A stretch of DNA of 58,581 nucleotides, from the NCBI GenBank assembly GCA_035531755.1, contig DATKSK010000005.1, forward strand, positions 1 to 58,581. Direction: 5' to 3'. The notes under the pieces are model-generated. The model did not search any database. It was not told the DNA's origin and was given only the letters and a program-made list of their open reading frames with translations. The first letter of the stretch is position 1. The number at the start of each line of letters is the position of its first letter. Shown one piece after another: positions 43,844-53,024 of this stretch. The position numbers were made by a program, and so were the translations under genes. The DNA comes from Acidimicrobiales bacterium (GTDB lineage: Bacteria > Actinomycetota > Acidimicrobiia > Acidimicrobiales > UBA8190).

Positions 43844-44878
43844 ATGGGGAGCCTGAAGCTCGGACTGCAACTGGGGTACTGGGGAGCCGGCCCGCCGGCC
43901 AACGCCCCCGAGCTCGTGGCCGAGGCCGAGCGACTCGGGTTCGACTCCATCTGGACGGCCGAGGCCTACGGGTCCGACGCCCTCACCCCGCTCGCCTGGT
44001 GGGGGTCGCGCACCGACCGCGTGCGACTGGGCACGGCCCTGTGCCAGCTGTCGGCACGCACGCCCACCGCCATGGGCATGGCCGCCCTCACGCTCGACCA
44101 CCTCTGCGGGGGGCGCCTCGTGCTGGGCCTCGGCGTGTCGGGGCCCCAGGTGGTGGAGGGCTGGTACGGGCAACCCTTCCCGAAGCCGCTGGCCCGCACG
44201 CGCGAGTACGTGGACGTCGTCCGCCAGGTGCTCGCCCGGAAGGCGCCCGTCACCAACGACGGGCCGCACTATCCCCTGCCGTACCCGGGGGGCACGGGCC
44301 TGGGCAAGCCGCTCAAGCCGATCGTGCACCCGCTGCGCAACGACATCCCCATCGTCCTCGGCGCCGAAGGGCCCAAGAACGTGGCGCTGGCGGCGGAGAT
44401 CGCCGACGGCTGGTTCCCGATCTTCTTCTCGCCGAACCACATGGGGGAATTCGCGTCGTCACTCCAGGAGGGGTTCGCCCGGCCCGGCGCCCGGCGTTCG
44501 CTGGAGGACTTCGAGGTGATCGCCTTCTGCCCGGTGGTCGTCGACGACGACGTCGAGCGGGCCGCCGACTTCTACCGGCCGATGCTCGCCCTGTACATCG
44601 GGGGCATGGGCGCACGGGAGATGAACTTCCACTTCGACGTGTTCGTGCGCATGGGGTTCGAGGCCGAGGCGCAGAAGATCCAGGAGCTCTACCTCGACGG
44701 GCACAAGGACGAGGCCGCCGCCGTGGTGCCGACCTCCATGGTGGAGAAGATCGCCCTGGTGGGCCCGCGCGACAAGATCCGCGACGAGCTCGACGCCTGG
44801 CAGGAGTCGATCGCCACCACCCTGCTGGTGGCGGGCAGCCCCGACACGCTGCGGATGATGGCGGAGTTCATGCTGTAG
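43844..44878 (+). CDS. LLM-class F420-dependent oxidoreductase, Rv3520c-like
   Basis: A 344-residue luciferase-like oxidoreductase. It starts KLGLQLGYWGAGPPANAPEL and carries GFDSIWTAEAYGSDALTPLAWWG and GRLVLGLGVSGPQVVEGWYG, the F420-binding family features. It resembles Rv3520c, an F420-type oxidoreductase of the mycobacterial cholesterol region, but the substrate is unknown. It follows the preceding LLM gene by 54 bp, with GGAGG before the ATG, as part of a P450-LLM-LLM unit. Confidence 0.85.
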   Translation: MGSLKLGLQLGYWGAGPPANAPELVAEAERLGFDSIWTAEAYGSDALTPLAWWGSRTDRVRLGTALCQLSARTPTAMGMAALTLDHLCGGRLVLGLGVSGPQVVEGWYGQPFPKPLARTREYVDVVRQVLARKAPVTNDGPHYPLPYPGGTGLGKPLKPIVHPLRNDIPIVLGAEGPKNVALAAEIADGWFPIFFSPNHMGEFASSLQEGFARPGARRSLEDFEVIAFCPVVVDDDVERAADFYRPMLALYIGGMGAREMNFHFDVFVRMGFEAEAQKIQELYLDGHKDEAAAVVPTSMVEKIALVGPRDKIRDELDAWQESIATTLLVAGSPDTLRMMAEFML

Positions 44879-44960
44879 CCGGTGGTGGGGCGCCCGACAC
44901 ACCACGTCGACGCCCACGGCGGCCGGTAGGGTGGCGACGACCGGGGCCCGAGGTGAGCGT

Positions 44961-46010
44961 ATGACCACATGGATGATCTACGGCGCCTACGGGTACACCG
45001 GGCGCCTGGTGGCCGCGCTGGCCGCCGAGCGCGGCGGACTTCCGGTGCTCGCCGGGCGCGACGAGCGGCGGCTGCGGGCCCTCGGCGAACGCTTCGAGCT
45101 CGAACACCGCATCGTCGATTTGTCCGACGCCGCCGCCTTGCGGGCCGCGCTGGACGGCATCGACGTCGTGGCGCACTGTGCCGGCCCGTTCTCCGCGACG
45201 TCCCTCGCCATGGTGGACGCCTGCCTGGCCACCGGGACGCACTACCTCGACATCACCGGGGAGATCGACGTATTCGAGGCGGTGCTCGCCCGCGACGACG
45301 AGGCCCGCGACAGGGGTGTCGTCCTGCTGCCCGGGGCCGGCTTCGACGTGGTCCCCTCCGACTGCCTGGCCGCGTTGCTGGCGCGGGCGATGCCGGACGC
45401 GGTCTCGTTGGAGCTCGCCATCCGCGCCACCGGTGGCGTGAGCCCCGGCACGGCCCGCACGGCGATGGAGTCGCTCGGCACGGCCGGGCGTGCCCGGGTC
45501 GCCGGCATCATCGCCGCGGTGCCCGGGGACCGCCGCCGGCGCACCGTGGACTTCGCCGACGGGCGCGCCACGGCGCACGCCATCGCCTGGGGCGACGTCT
45601 CCACCGCGTACCACTCCACCGGGATCCCGAACGTCGTGGTGTACGCCGCCCTGCCGCCTGCGCTCGTGCCGATGGTGGCGCTGGCCCAGGTCGCCGGGCC
45701 GGCGGCCCGCAGCCGGGTAGTCCAGGGGATGCTCAAACGCGTGGTCGGCCGGCTACCCGGACCGTCGGCGCAGACCCGGGCGAAGACGCAGGGCCAGCTG
45801 TGGGGCCAGGTCACCGACGCCTCGGGACGGTCGGTGGCGGGCACCGTGACCACGCTCGACCCCTACGACCTGACCGCCGATGCCGTGGTGCGGATCGCCG
45901 ATCGCCTGGGCGCCGGTGCGGTCGCCCCCGGGGCGTACACACCGTCGAGGGCCCTCGGGGCCGACTTCGTGCGCGAGCTCGACGGCGCCACGGTGCACGC
46001 CATCGGCTGA
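44961..46010 (+). CDS. saccharopine-dehydrogenase-like / trans-acting enoyl reductase-family protein
   Basis: A 349-residue NAD(P)-binding protein. The N-terminal Rossmann fold opens MIYGAYGYTGRLVA and has AGRDERRL. It resembles the actinobacterial saccharopine dehydrogenase-like group, which includes trans-acting enoyl reductase Rv2953. The ATG at 44961 follows GAGGTGA. The N-terminal 120 residues are conserved and the middle is Ala/Arg-rich. It ends the plus-strand series and converges on the FadE27-like gene. The reaction is not known. Confidence 0.78.
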   Translation: MTTWMIYGAYGYTGRLVAALAAERGGLPVLAGRDERRLRALGERFELEHRIVDLSDAAALRAALDGIDVVAHCAGPFSATSLAMVDACLATGTHYLDITGEIDVFEAVLARDDEARDRGVVLLPGAGFDVVPSDCLAALLARAMPDAVSLELAIRATGGVSPGTARTAMESLGTAGRARVAGIIAAVPGDRRRRTVDFADGRATAHAIAWGDVSTAYHSTGIPNVVVYAALPPALVPMVALAQVAGPAARSRVVQGMLKRVVGRLPGPSAQTRAKTQGQLWGQVTDASGRSVAGTVTTLDPYDLTADAVVRIADRLGAGAVAPGAYTPSRALGADFVRELDGATVHAIG

Positions 46011-46030
46011 CGGCGGAGTACGCCGAACGG

Positions 46031-47149
46031 TCAGGCGGGCTCGGTGGCGAGCACCTCGCCCAGCCGCAGCAGGCTGGCCGTGGCACCGCCCAGGGACAGC
46101 GCCAGGTGCTTGGTGAGCAGGTAGTAGCGGTGCAACGGGTAGTCGCGGTCGACGCCCACACCGCCGTGGAGGTGCTGCGCGGCGTGCACCACCCGCTGGG
46201 CGCCGTCGTCGGCCCAGAACTTGGCCACGGCGACCTCCGCCGTCGCCGGCAGGCCCTCCGACAACCGCCACGCCGCCTGCCACGCGGTGAGCCGCACGGC
46301 CTCGGCGTCGATGTAGGCGTCGGCGGCGCGCTGGCCCACCGCCTGAAAGGTGGCGATGGGCTTGCCGAACTGCTCGCGCTGGGCCGTGTACTCGGCGGTG
46401 AGCTTCACGGCGGCCTTGCAGGCGCCCGCCACCTGGAGGCACAGCGCCGCCTCGGCGTGCTCGAGCAGCCAGCGCAGGGCGTCGGCGCCGTCGGGACCGG
46501 CCACGAGGACCTCGCCCGCCCCCACGACCACGCCGGCCAGGTCCATCTCGGCCTCGATCTGGCGGCTGGTGGCCTCCTGGGTACGACGCATCACGCCGGG
46601 GGCGGCGGTGTCCACCACGAACAGCCCGATGCCGTCGTCGGTGCGGGCCGAGACGATCACCGCACCGGCGAGCATGCCGGCGGGGACGTACGACTTGGCG
46701 CCGTCGATGCGCCACCCGTCGCCCTGGCGGGTGGCCGTGGTGGCGGGGTCGGCGGGGTCACCCCCCTCTTCCACCAGCGCGGCGGTGAGCACCAGGTCGC
46801 CGGCCACCATGGGGTCGAGCCAGCGTCGCTGCTGCGACTCGTCGCCGAACTGCGCTATCGGGGCGGCACCGAGGACGACGGCGGGCACGACGGGCACCGC
46901 CGCCGCGGCCCTCCCGGCCTCCTCGGCCACGATGCCGGCGGCCACGAAGCCGAGCCCCGCGCCACCGGCCGACTCGGGCAGGGACGCGCCCAGCAGCCCG
47001 GCGGAGGCCAGCGCGGCCCACAGCGTGCGATCGAAGCGGTCGTCGGTGGCCTCCACCTCCTTCAGGCGCTCGGGTGTGGCGAGGTCGGAGAAGAGGCGCG
47101 CCGCGAGCTCGCGGAGGGTCTCCTGCTCCTCGGTGAAGGAGAAGTCCAT
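46031..47149 (-). CDS. acyl-CoA dehydrogenase subunit, FadE27-like
   Basis: A 372-residue acyl-CoA dehydrogenase of the heteromer type. MDFSFTEEQETLRELAARLF is the start, and the C-terminal AQREQFGKPIATFQAVGQRAADAYID plus AAQHLHGGVGVDRDYPLHRYY match its paralogue at 37776. It would pair with the upstream gene to form an alpha2beta2 enzyme, as FadE26-FadE27 (ChsE4-ChsE5) do on the 5- to 8-carbon cholesterol side chain. The ATG has AGGAG and the upstream TAG stop lies 10 bases before it. Confidence 0.86.
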   Translation of the reverse strand: MDFSFTEEQETLRELAARLFSDLATPERLKEVEATDDRFDRTLWAALASAGLLGASLPESAGGAGLGFVAAGIVAEEAGRAAAAVPVVPAVVLGAAPIAQFGDESQQRRWLDPMVAGDLVLTAALVEEGGDPADPATTATRQGDGWRIDGAKSYVPAGMLAGAVIVSARTDDGIGLFVVDTAAPGVMRRTQEATSRQIEAEMDLAGVVVGAGEVLVAGPDGADALRWLLEHAEAALCLQVAGACKAAVKLTAEYTAQREQFGKPIATFQAVGQRAADAYIDAEAVRLTAWQAAWRLSEGLPATAEVAVAKFWADDGAQRVVHAAQHLHGGVGVDRDYPLHRYYLLTKHLALSLGGATASLLRLGEVLATEPA

Positions 47150-47161
47150 GTCGTCTCCTGC

Positions 47162-48337
47162 CTAGCGAAGCGACCGCGGCATGCCGAGGCCGAAGATGGC
47201 GATCAGGTCGCGTTGGATCTCGTTGGTGCCGCCGCCGAAGGTCAGGATGACGAGGCCCCGGGTGTAGGCCTCGAGCCGACCGTGCAGGACCTCGGCCGAC
47301 GAGCCCCGGCGCAGGTAGCCGGACTGGCCGACGACCTCGGACAGCAGCCGGAGCGCCTCCATGTAGAACTCGGTGCCGAAGACCTTGATGCTCGAGGCAT
47401 CTGCCACGTCGAGACGCCCCTGGGTGCCGTTCCAGGCGACCTTCCAGTTGATGAGCCTGAGGAATTCGAGCTTGGCGTGGACGCGGGCCAGGTGGATGCG
47501 CACCCACTCCTGGTCGATCACCCGGCGCCCGTCGGCGAGGGTGGTGTCCTGCGCCCACGTGCGCACGTCCCCGAGGGCGCGCTCGATGATGCCCGGCGAG
47601 CAGAGCGTGACTCGCTCGTGGTTGAGCTGGTTGGTGATGAGGCTCCACCCGTTGTGCAGGCCGCCCACCACGTTGGTCAGCGGGACCCGGACGTCCTCCC
47701 AGTACGTGGTGTTGATGTTGTGGTCGCCGATGAGCGACATCGGCACCACGCGCACGCCGGGCGTGTTCATGGGGACGATCACCATGGAGATACCCTTGTG
47801 CTTCGGGGCCTCGGGATCCGTCCGCACCGCCAGCCAGCAGTAGTCGGCGTCACCGGCGAGGGACGTGAAGATCTTCTGACCGTTGATGACGAGCTCGTCG
47901 CCGTCCACCACGCCGCGCGTCTGCAGGGCGGCGAGGTCGGTGCCGGCGCCGGGCTCGGTGTAGCCGATGCAGAAGTGGATCTCCCCCGCCAGGATCTTCG
48001 GCAGGAAGAAGGCCTTCAGCTCGTCACTGCCGAAGTTCATGATGGTGGGGCCGACGGTGTTGATCGTGAGCATGGGCACCGGGGCACCGCAGCGCATCGA
48101 CTCGTCGAAGAAGATGAACTGCTCGATGGCCGAGCGGCCCTGGCCCCCGTACTCCTCGGGCCAGCCGATCCCGAGCCAGCCGTCGGCCGCCATCTGCTTC
48201 ACGATCCGGCGGACGGTGGGCCCGATGCCGTGGCTCTGGGACAGCTCCTCCTCGACCTCGGGGGTGAGCAGGGTGGCGTAGTAGTCGCGCAGCTGCTGAC
48301 GAAGCGCCTGCTGCTCCTCGGTGTACCCGATCTCCAT
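47162..48337 (-). CDS. acyl-CoA dehydrogenase subunit, FadE26-like
   Basis: A 391-residue acyl-CoA dehydrogenase. The opening MEIGYTEEQQALRQQLRDYYATLL, IGWPEEYGGQGRSAIEQFIFFDE and CIGYTEPGAGTDLAALQTRGV are FadE26-type, and ILTFGGGTNEIQRDLIA closes it. It is the first gene of a two-gene unit with FadE27-like. A perfect KstR-like site lies 30 bp upstream of the ATG. It is close to the FadE28-like gene in sequence, so the two pairs look like duplicated α2β2 dehydrogenases acting on different chain lengths. Confidence 0.88.
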   Translation of the reverse strand: MEIGYTEEQQALRQQLRDYYATLLTPEVEEELSQSHGIGPTVRRIVKQMAADGWLGIGWPEEYGGQGRSAIEQFIFFDESMRCGAPVPMLTINTVGPTIMNFGSDELKAFFLPKILAGEIHFCIGYTEPGAGTDLAALQTRGVVDGDELVINGQKIFTSLAGDADYCWLAVRTDPEAPKHKGISMVIVPMNTPGVRVVPMSLIGDHNINTTYWEDVRVPLTNVVGGLHNGWSLITNQLNHERVTLCSPGIIERALGDVRTWAQDTTLADGRRVIDQEWVRIHLARVHAKLEFLRLINWKVAWNGTQGRLDVADASSIKVFGTEFYMEALRLLSEVVGQSGYLRRGSSAEVLHGRLEAYTRGLVILTFGGGTNEIQRDLIAIFGLGMPRSLR

Positions 48338-48367
48338 GCCCGCCCTGCCCTTCTTCCGGGTCGAACT

Positions 48368-48381
48368 TGGAACAGGTTACA
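48368..48381. promoter_or_regulatory. KstR-like operator, perfect match, before the FadE26/27-like pair
   Basis: TGGAACAGGTTACA fits TNNAACNNGTTNNA at every fixed base, 30 bp upstream of the FadE26-like ATG. The divergent acetyltransferase gene starts 46 bp away on the other side. Confidence 0.75.
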
Positions 48382-48427
48382 GTTCTGCCCGCTCGAAGGG
48401 CCAGCTGCCGCCCCTACGCTCGGGCCC

Positions 48428-48994
<567 letters not shown>

Positions 48995-49048
48995 CGGGGG
49001 TCGGGCACCCGGAGGAAAGCGGTCAGGGGCGGCGGTCGGGGCGGGTGG

Positions 49049-49975
49049 TCACGACAGGGCCTCCTGGAGCGCGCTCACGCACTCGTCGATGGCACGTGCC
49101 CCGCCGTCGACGATGGCGTCGAGGCTGACGAACCCGTGGATCATGCCGTCGTAGCGCGCCACGCGGGCCTCCACGCCGGCCTCCTCGAGGCGTGCACCGT
49201 AGGCCTCGCCCTCGTCGCGCAGCGGGTCGAATTCGGCGGTGACCACCAGGGCGGGAGGCAACCCCGACAGGTCGTCGGCGAACAGCGGCGACAGCGTGGG
49301 GAGTCGCCGGTCGACGTCGTCGGGGAGGTAATGGCCCATGAACCAGTCCATCTCCTCCCGGGTGAGCAGGTAGCCCTCGCCGTTGAGCCGGTGCGACGGC
49401 GTGGACATGGTGAGGTCCGTGGCCGGATAGATGAGGAGCTGGAAGGCGACCGGCGGTCCCCCGGCGTCGCGTGCCAGCAGGCTGACGACGGCCGAGAGGT
49501 TGCCCCCGGCACTGTCGCCGGCCACGGCCAGCCGGGCGGCATCGCCACCCAGCGCGGCGGCGTTCGCCGACACCCACCGCAGGGCGTCGAAGGCGTCGTC
49601 GACGGCGGCCGGGAAGCGGTGCTCGGGGGCGAGCCGGTACTCGACGCTCACCACCACGGCGGGCACCCTCGTGGCGAGCTGCTGGCACAGGGGATCGTGC
49701 GACTCGATCCCGCCGATCACGAAGCCGCCGCCGTGGAAGTACACCACCACCGGCAGCGGCCCCTCGGCGTCGGGGCGGTACACGCGCACCGGGATGTCCC
49801 CGCCCCGGCCCGGCACGGTCCGGTCCGATGTCGGCGCGGGTGCCTCGGGGGCGCGCGCCAGCAGGGCGGCGAGCTTCATGACCTCGCGGGCCTCTGCCGG
49901 GGAGGACGTCGAGATCGGCTCGGTCGTATCCTCGAAGCCGTCCAGGAACGTCCGTACCTGCGGGTCGACGGGCAT
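49049..49975 (-). CDS. alpha/beta-hydrolase, hormone-sensitive-lipase (HSL) family
   Basis: A 308-residue esterase. HGGGF (oxyanion hole, about 83-87), GDSAGGN with nucleophile Ser (about 152-158), the DPLRDEGEAY Asp and IHGF His complete the triad. This is the HSL/family IV architecture. I chose the ATG at 49975 behind GGGAGGGGAG; a more upstream start would add 19 residues. Likely it hydrolyses short esters; within a steroid or lipid region it could cleave esters before oxidation. Confidence 0.86.
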   Translation of the reverse strand: MPVDPQVRTFLDGFEDTTEPISTSSPAEAREVMKLAALLARAPEAPAPTSDRTVPGRGGDIPVRVYRPDAEGPLPVVVYFHGGGFVIGGIESHDPLCQQLATRVPAVVVSVEYRLAPEHRFPAAVDDAFDALRWVSANAAALGGDAARLAVAGDSAGGNLSAVVSLLARDAGGPPVAFQLLIYPATDLTMSTPSHRLNGEGYLLTREEMDWFMGHYLPDDVDRRLPTLSPLFADDLSGLPPALVVTAEFDPLRDEGEAYGARLEEAGVEARVARYDGMIHGFVSLDAIVDGGARAIDECVSALQEALS

Positions 49976-50061
49976 GGTGCTCTCCCCTCCCGGTGCTGCG
50001 ACGCCGGCCACCGTAGCTCGCGCCCGCGCCATGCCGGTCGCCGGCCGCTAACCTGCGCGCC

Positions 50062-51705
50062 GTGGAGACCCCGGCGCCGCTCGGGTGCCCGCGGCCCGGC
50101 GTTCCCGCCGCCACGGCGTGGGTGGGCCTCGTGTGCCTCGCCGCCGTCGGGCTCGGCGTGTTCGCCCGCTTGTGGCTGCTGTCGAACTCGCCGGTCAACT
50201 CCGACGAGGCCGTGGTCGGCCTCATGGCCAAGCAGGCCTTGCACGGGCACCTGCACACCTTCTACTGGGGCCAGGACTACGGCGGGGTCGAGCCGCTCGG
50301 GCTCGCCGTGCTCTTCGGGGTGTTCGGCACCCACGCCTGGCTGATCCGGGCCTGCCCCGGGCTGATCGAGGCGGCGGCGTGCGTCGTGCTGTGGCGCCTC
50401 GGGCGGCGGATGTTCGGCACCGGGGTGGGGGGCGTGGCGGCGGCGCTGGCGTGGGTATGGCCCGAGTCCGACGTCCGAAACTCCGTGCAGGCCTTCGGCT
50501 TCCGGGGTGCGCAACTCGTGTGCGGGCTCCTCGTGCTGCTGGCGGCACTCCGCATCTCCACGGGCGAGGACCGCCGCTCGACGTGGGCGCTCCTCGGCGC
50601 GGCGGCGGGCGTCGGGTGGTGGGCGTCACCCGAGATCCTCTACTTCGCGGTCCCCGCCGCGCCCTTCGTGGCGTGGTCGGCGTGGCGCCGGGGTGGGCGG
50701 GCGGTGGCGGCGGACGGCGGCGTCCTCCTCGGCGCGCTCGTCGCCGGCATGCTCCCGTGGCTGTACACCAACGCGCACACGCACTTCGCGTCGCTGCGCG
50801 TCGGGTCGCACTACGGCGCCGCCGACGGCACCTACCTGCACCGGCTGGGGATCCTGTTCTCGAAGACCCTGCCGATCATCCTGGGGACGCGGGCCATGCA
50901 ACGCGGCACGTGGCTGGGCGGCGCGGCCGGACCGGTCCTCTACGGCGTGCTCCTGGTGGTGCTGGTGCTGTCGCTGGTCGTGCTCGCCCGCCGCGTGCCC
51001 CGGGCGCGCCTCCTCGTCGTGGCACTGGTGGCCTTCCCCTGGCTCTATGCCCGGGCCCCCACCGGCTACTGGCAGGACGGCCGCTTCGCCGTGTACTTCC
51101 CGCCGCTCATCGCCCTGGCCGTGCTGGGCGCCGGCAACGAGGTCATCGGCGTCGTCGCCCGGGGCCCGTGGCGCCGGACGGCCCGGGCCGTCCTGGTCAC
51201 CGCCGTCGTGGCGGCGGCCGGTGTGTCCGCCGTGCAGACGTTGGACGTGGTGACGACGTTCGCCGCCCGACCCTTCGCCATCACGGGTGCAAGGACCGAA
51301 GCGACCCCGGCGTCGGTCGCCTCGGGGCTGCGCCGGGCGGGGATCACGGACGCCTACGCCGAGTACTGGGTGGCCTACGCGCTGGACTTCGTCTCCGGCG
51401 GGTCGGTGACGGCCTCGCCGACCGACTCGGTCCGGGCCCCCGACGTCGCCGCCGACGTGGCGGGCGCCGGCAACCCCGCCTGGCTGTTCCCGGGCCCGAC
51501 GGCGTCCGACGTGCGGCGCACCACCGCCGGCTTCCCCAACGCCGCCGACCCCGACGGTCTGAGCGCAGCGCGCTTCGCCGCCGTCCTCGCCCGCGGGGGC
51601 GTGGCCACCCGCACGGTGGCCGTGGGCCCCATGCGGGGGGTGGTCCCGTCGGTGCGGATCACGCCCGGCGACCTGCACCGGCTCGAGACGACGGGGCACC
51701 GCTGA
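50062..51705 (+). CDS. GT-C-like membrane glycosyltransferase or related membrane protein
   Basis: A 547-residue polytopic protein. The first helix is followed by SNSPVNSDEAVVGLMAKQ, whose acidic pair in the first outer loop fits the GT-C (PMT/ArnT-like) fold, then about ten more helices and a ~130-residue C-terminal outer domain. Such enzymes use polyprenyl-linked sugars. The GTG start is seven bases after TAACCT (50049-50054), so probably leaderless. The acceptor is unknown. Confidence 0.75.
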   Translation: METPAPLGCPRPGVPAATAWVGLVCLAAVGLGVFARLWLLSNSPVNSDEAVVGLMAKQALHGHLHTFYWGQDYGGVEPLGLAVLFGVFGTHAWLIRACPGLIEAAACVVLWRLGRRMFGTGVGGVAAALAWVWPESDVRNSVQAFGFRGAQLVCGLLVLLAALRISTGEDRRSTWALLGAAAGVGWWASPEILYFAVPAAPFVAWSAWRRGGRAVAADGGVLLGALVAGMLPWLYTNAHTHFASLRVGSHYGAADGTYLHRLGILFSKTLPIILGTRAMQRGTWLGGAAGPVLYGVLLVVLVLSLVVLARRVPRARLLVVALVAFPWLYARAPTGYWQDGRFAVYFPPLIALAVLGAGNEVIGVVARGPWRRTARAVLVTAVVAAAGVSAVQTLDVVTTFAARPFAITGARTEATPASVASGLRRAGITDAYAEYWVAYALDFVSGGSVTASPTDSVRAPDVAADVAGAGNPAWLFPGPTASDVRRTTAGFPNAADPDGLSAARFAAVLARGGVATRTVAVGPMRGVVPSVRITPGDLHRLETTGHR

Positions 51706-51781
51706 GCCCGGCTTGGGTCGTACCCGGTGGCCTGTGCCAACCTAGGGCCCTTCCCCAGCACACACCGAGGAGCCGACACGC

Positions 51782-52984
51782 ATGCCCGACGCCGTCATCG
51801 TCGCCACCGGAAGAACGCCCATCGGGCGCGCCATGAAGGGCTCCCTCGTGAGCTGCCGGCCCGACGACCTCGCCGCCCTGGTCATCAGAGAGGTCCTGGC
51901 CAAGGTGCCGCAGCTCGACCCGGCGCTCGTCGAAGACGTCATGCTCGGGTGCGGGCAGCCGGCGGGCGAGGCGGGCTACAACGTCGCCCGCGTGGCCGCC
52001 ATCCTCGCCGGGGTGGACGTGCCCGGGGTGACCGTCAACCGGTACTGCTCCTCGTCGCTGCAGACCATCCGCATGGCGGCCCACGCCATCCGGGCCGGCG
52101 AGGGTGACGTCTTCGTGGCCGCCGGCGTGGAGACGGTCAGTCGCTTTCAGTTCGGGGCCTCGGACACCGGTCCGCACAACCTGGCGTTCGCCGAGGCCGA
52201 GGCCCGCACCACGGCCCGGGGCCCGGCGGTCACCGAGCCCTGGACACCGCTCGGGGGGCTCCCCGACGTGTACATGGCCATGGGCCAGACGGCGGAGAAC
52301 GTGGCCGAGTACGAGAAGGTGAGCCGCCAGGAGATGGACGAGTTCGGGGCGCGCAGCCAGAACCTCGCCGTCGAGTCGCAGAAGAACGGCTTCTTCGAGC
52401 GCGAGATCATCCCGGTGACGCTCGAGGACGGCACGGTGGTCACCGAGGACGACGGCCCCCGGCCCGACACCACGGTCGAGAAGCTCGCGCAGCTGAAGCC
52501 GGTGTTCCGTGAGGGTGGGACGGTGACCGCGGGCAACGCCTGCCCCCTCAACGACGGTGCCGCCGCCGTGGTCGTCATGTCGGACACCAAGGCGAGCGAG
52601 CTCGGCATCACGCCCCTGGCGCGCATCGTGTCGAGCGGTGTCTCCGCGCTCGACCCCGAGATCATGGGCCTCGGCCCCGTCGACGCATGCCGCCAGGCCC
52701 TCAAGCGCGCCGGGAAGACGATCGACGACATCGACCTGGTCGAGATCAACGAGGCCTTCGCCGCTCAGGTGATCCCGTCGGCGAAGCACCTCGGCATCGA
52801 GTGGGGGAAGCTCAACGTGAAGGGCGGCGCCATCGCGCTGGGCCACCCCTTCGGCATGACCGGCGCCCGCATCATGACGACCCTGCTGAACGCGCTCGAG
52901 GACGACGGCAAGACCTGGGGCCTCGAGTCGATGTGCGTCGGCGGCGGCCAAGGCATGGCCATGGTCGTGGAGCGCCTGTCCTGA
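51782..52984 (+). CDS. acetyl-CoA C-acyltransferase (thiolase), FadA5-like
   Basis: A 400-residue degradative thiolase. Catalytic residues are all visible: Cys in NRYCSSSLQTIRM (about residue 90), NEAFA, His in GHPFGMTGAR and Cys in CVGGGQGM. The CSSSLQT and following VSRFQFG resemble FadA5, the KstR-controlled thiolase of cholesterol side-chain beta-oxidation. GAGGAG precedes the ATG. It is followed 40 bp later by an acyl-CoA ligase. I see no KstR-like site in the 76 bp before it. Confidence 0.9.
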   Translation: MPDAVIVATGRTPIGRAMKGSLVSCRPDDLAALVIREVLAKVPQLDPALVEDVMLGCGQPAGEAGYNVARVAAILAGVDVPGVTVNRYCSSSLQTIRMAAHAIRAGEGDVFVAAGVETVSRFQFGASDTGPHNLAFAEAEARTTARGPAVTEPWTPLGGLPDVYMAMGQTAENVAEYEKVSRQEMDEFGARSQNLAVESQKNGFFEREIIPVTLEDGTVVTEDDGPRPDTTVEKLAQLKPVFREGGTVTAGNACPLNDGAAAVVVMSDTKASELGITPLARIVSSGVSALDPEIMGLGPVDACRQALKRAGKTIDDIDLVEINEAFAAQVIPSAKHLGIEWGKLNVKGGAIALGHPFGMTGARIMTTLLNALEDDGKTWGLESMCVGGGQGMAMVVERLS

Positions 52985-53024
52985 GTCGGCGGACAGGGGC
53001 ACAGGGCACGAGGGCTGATTCCAC

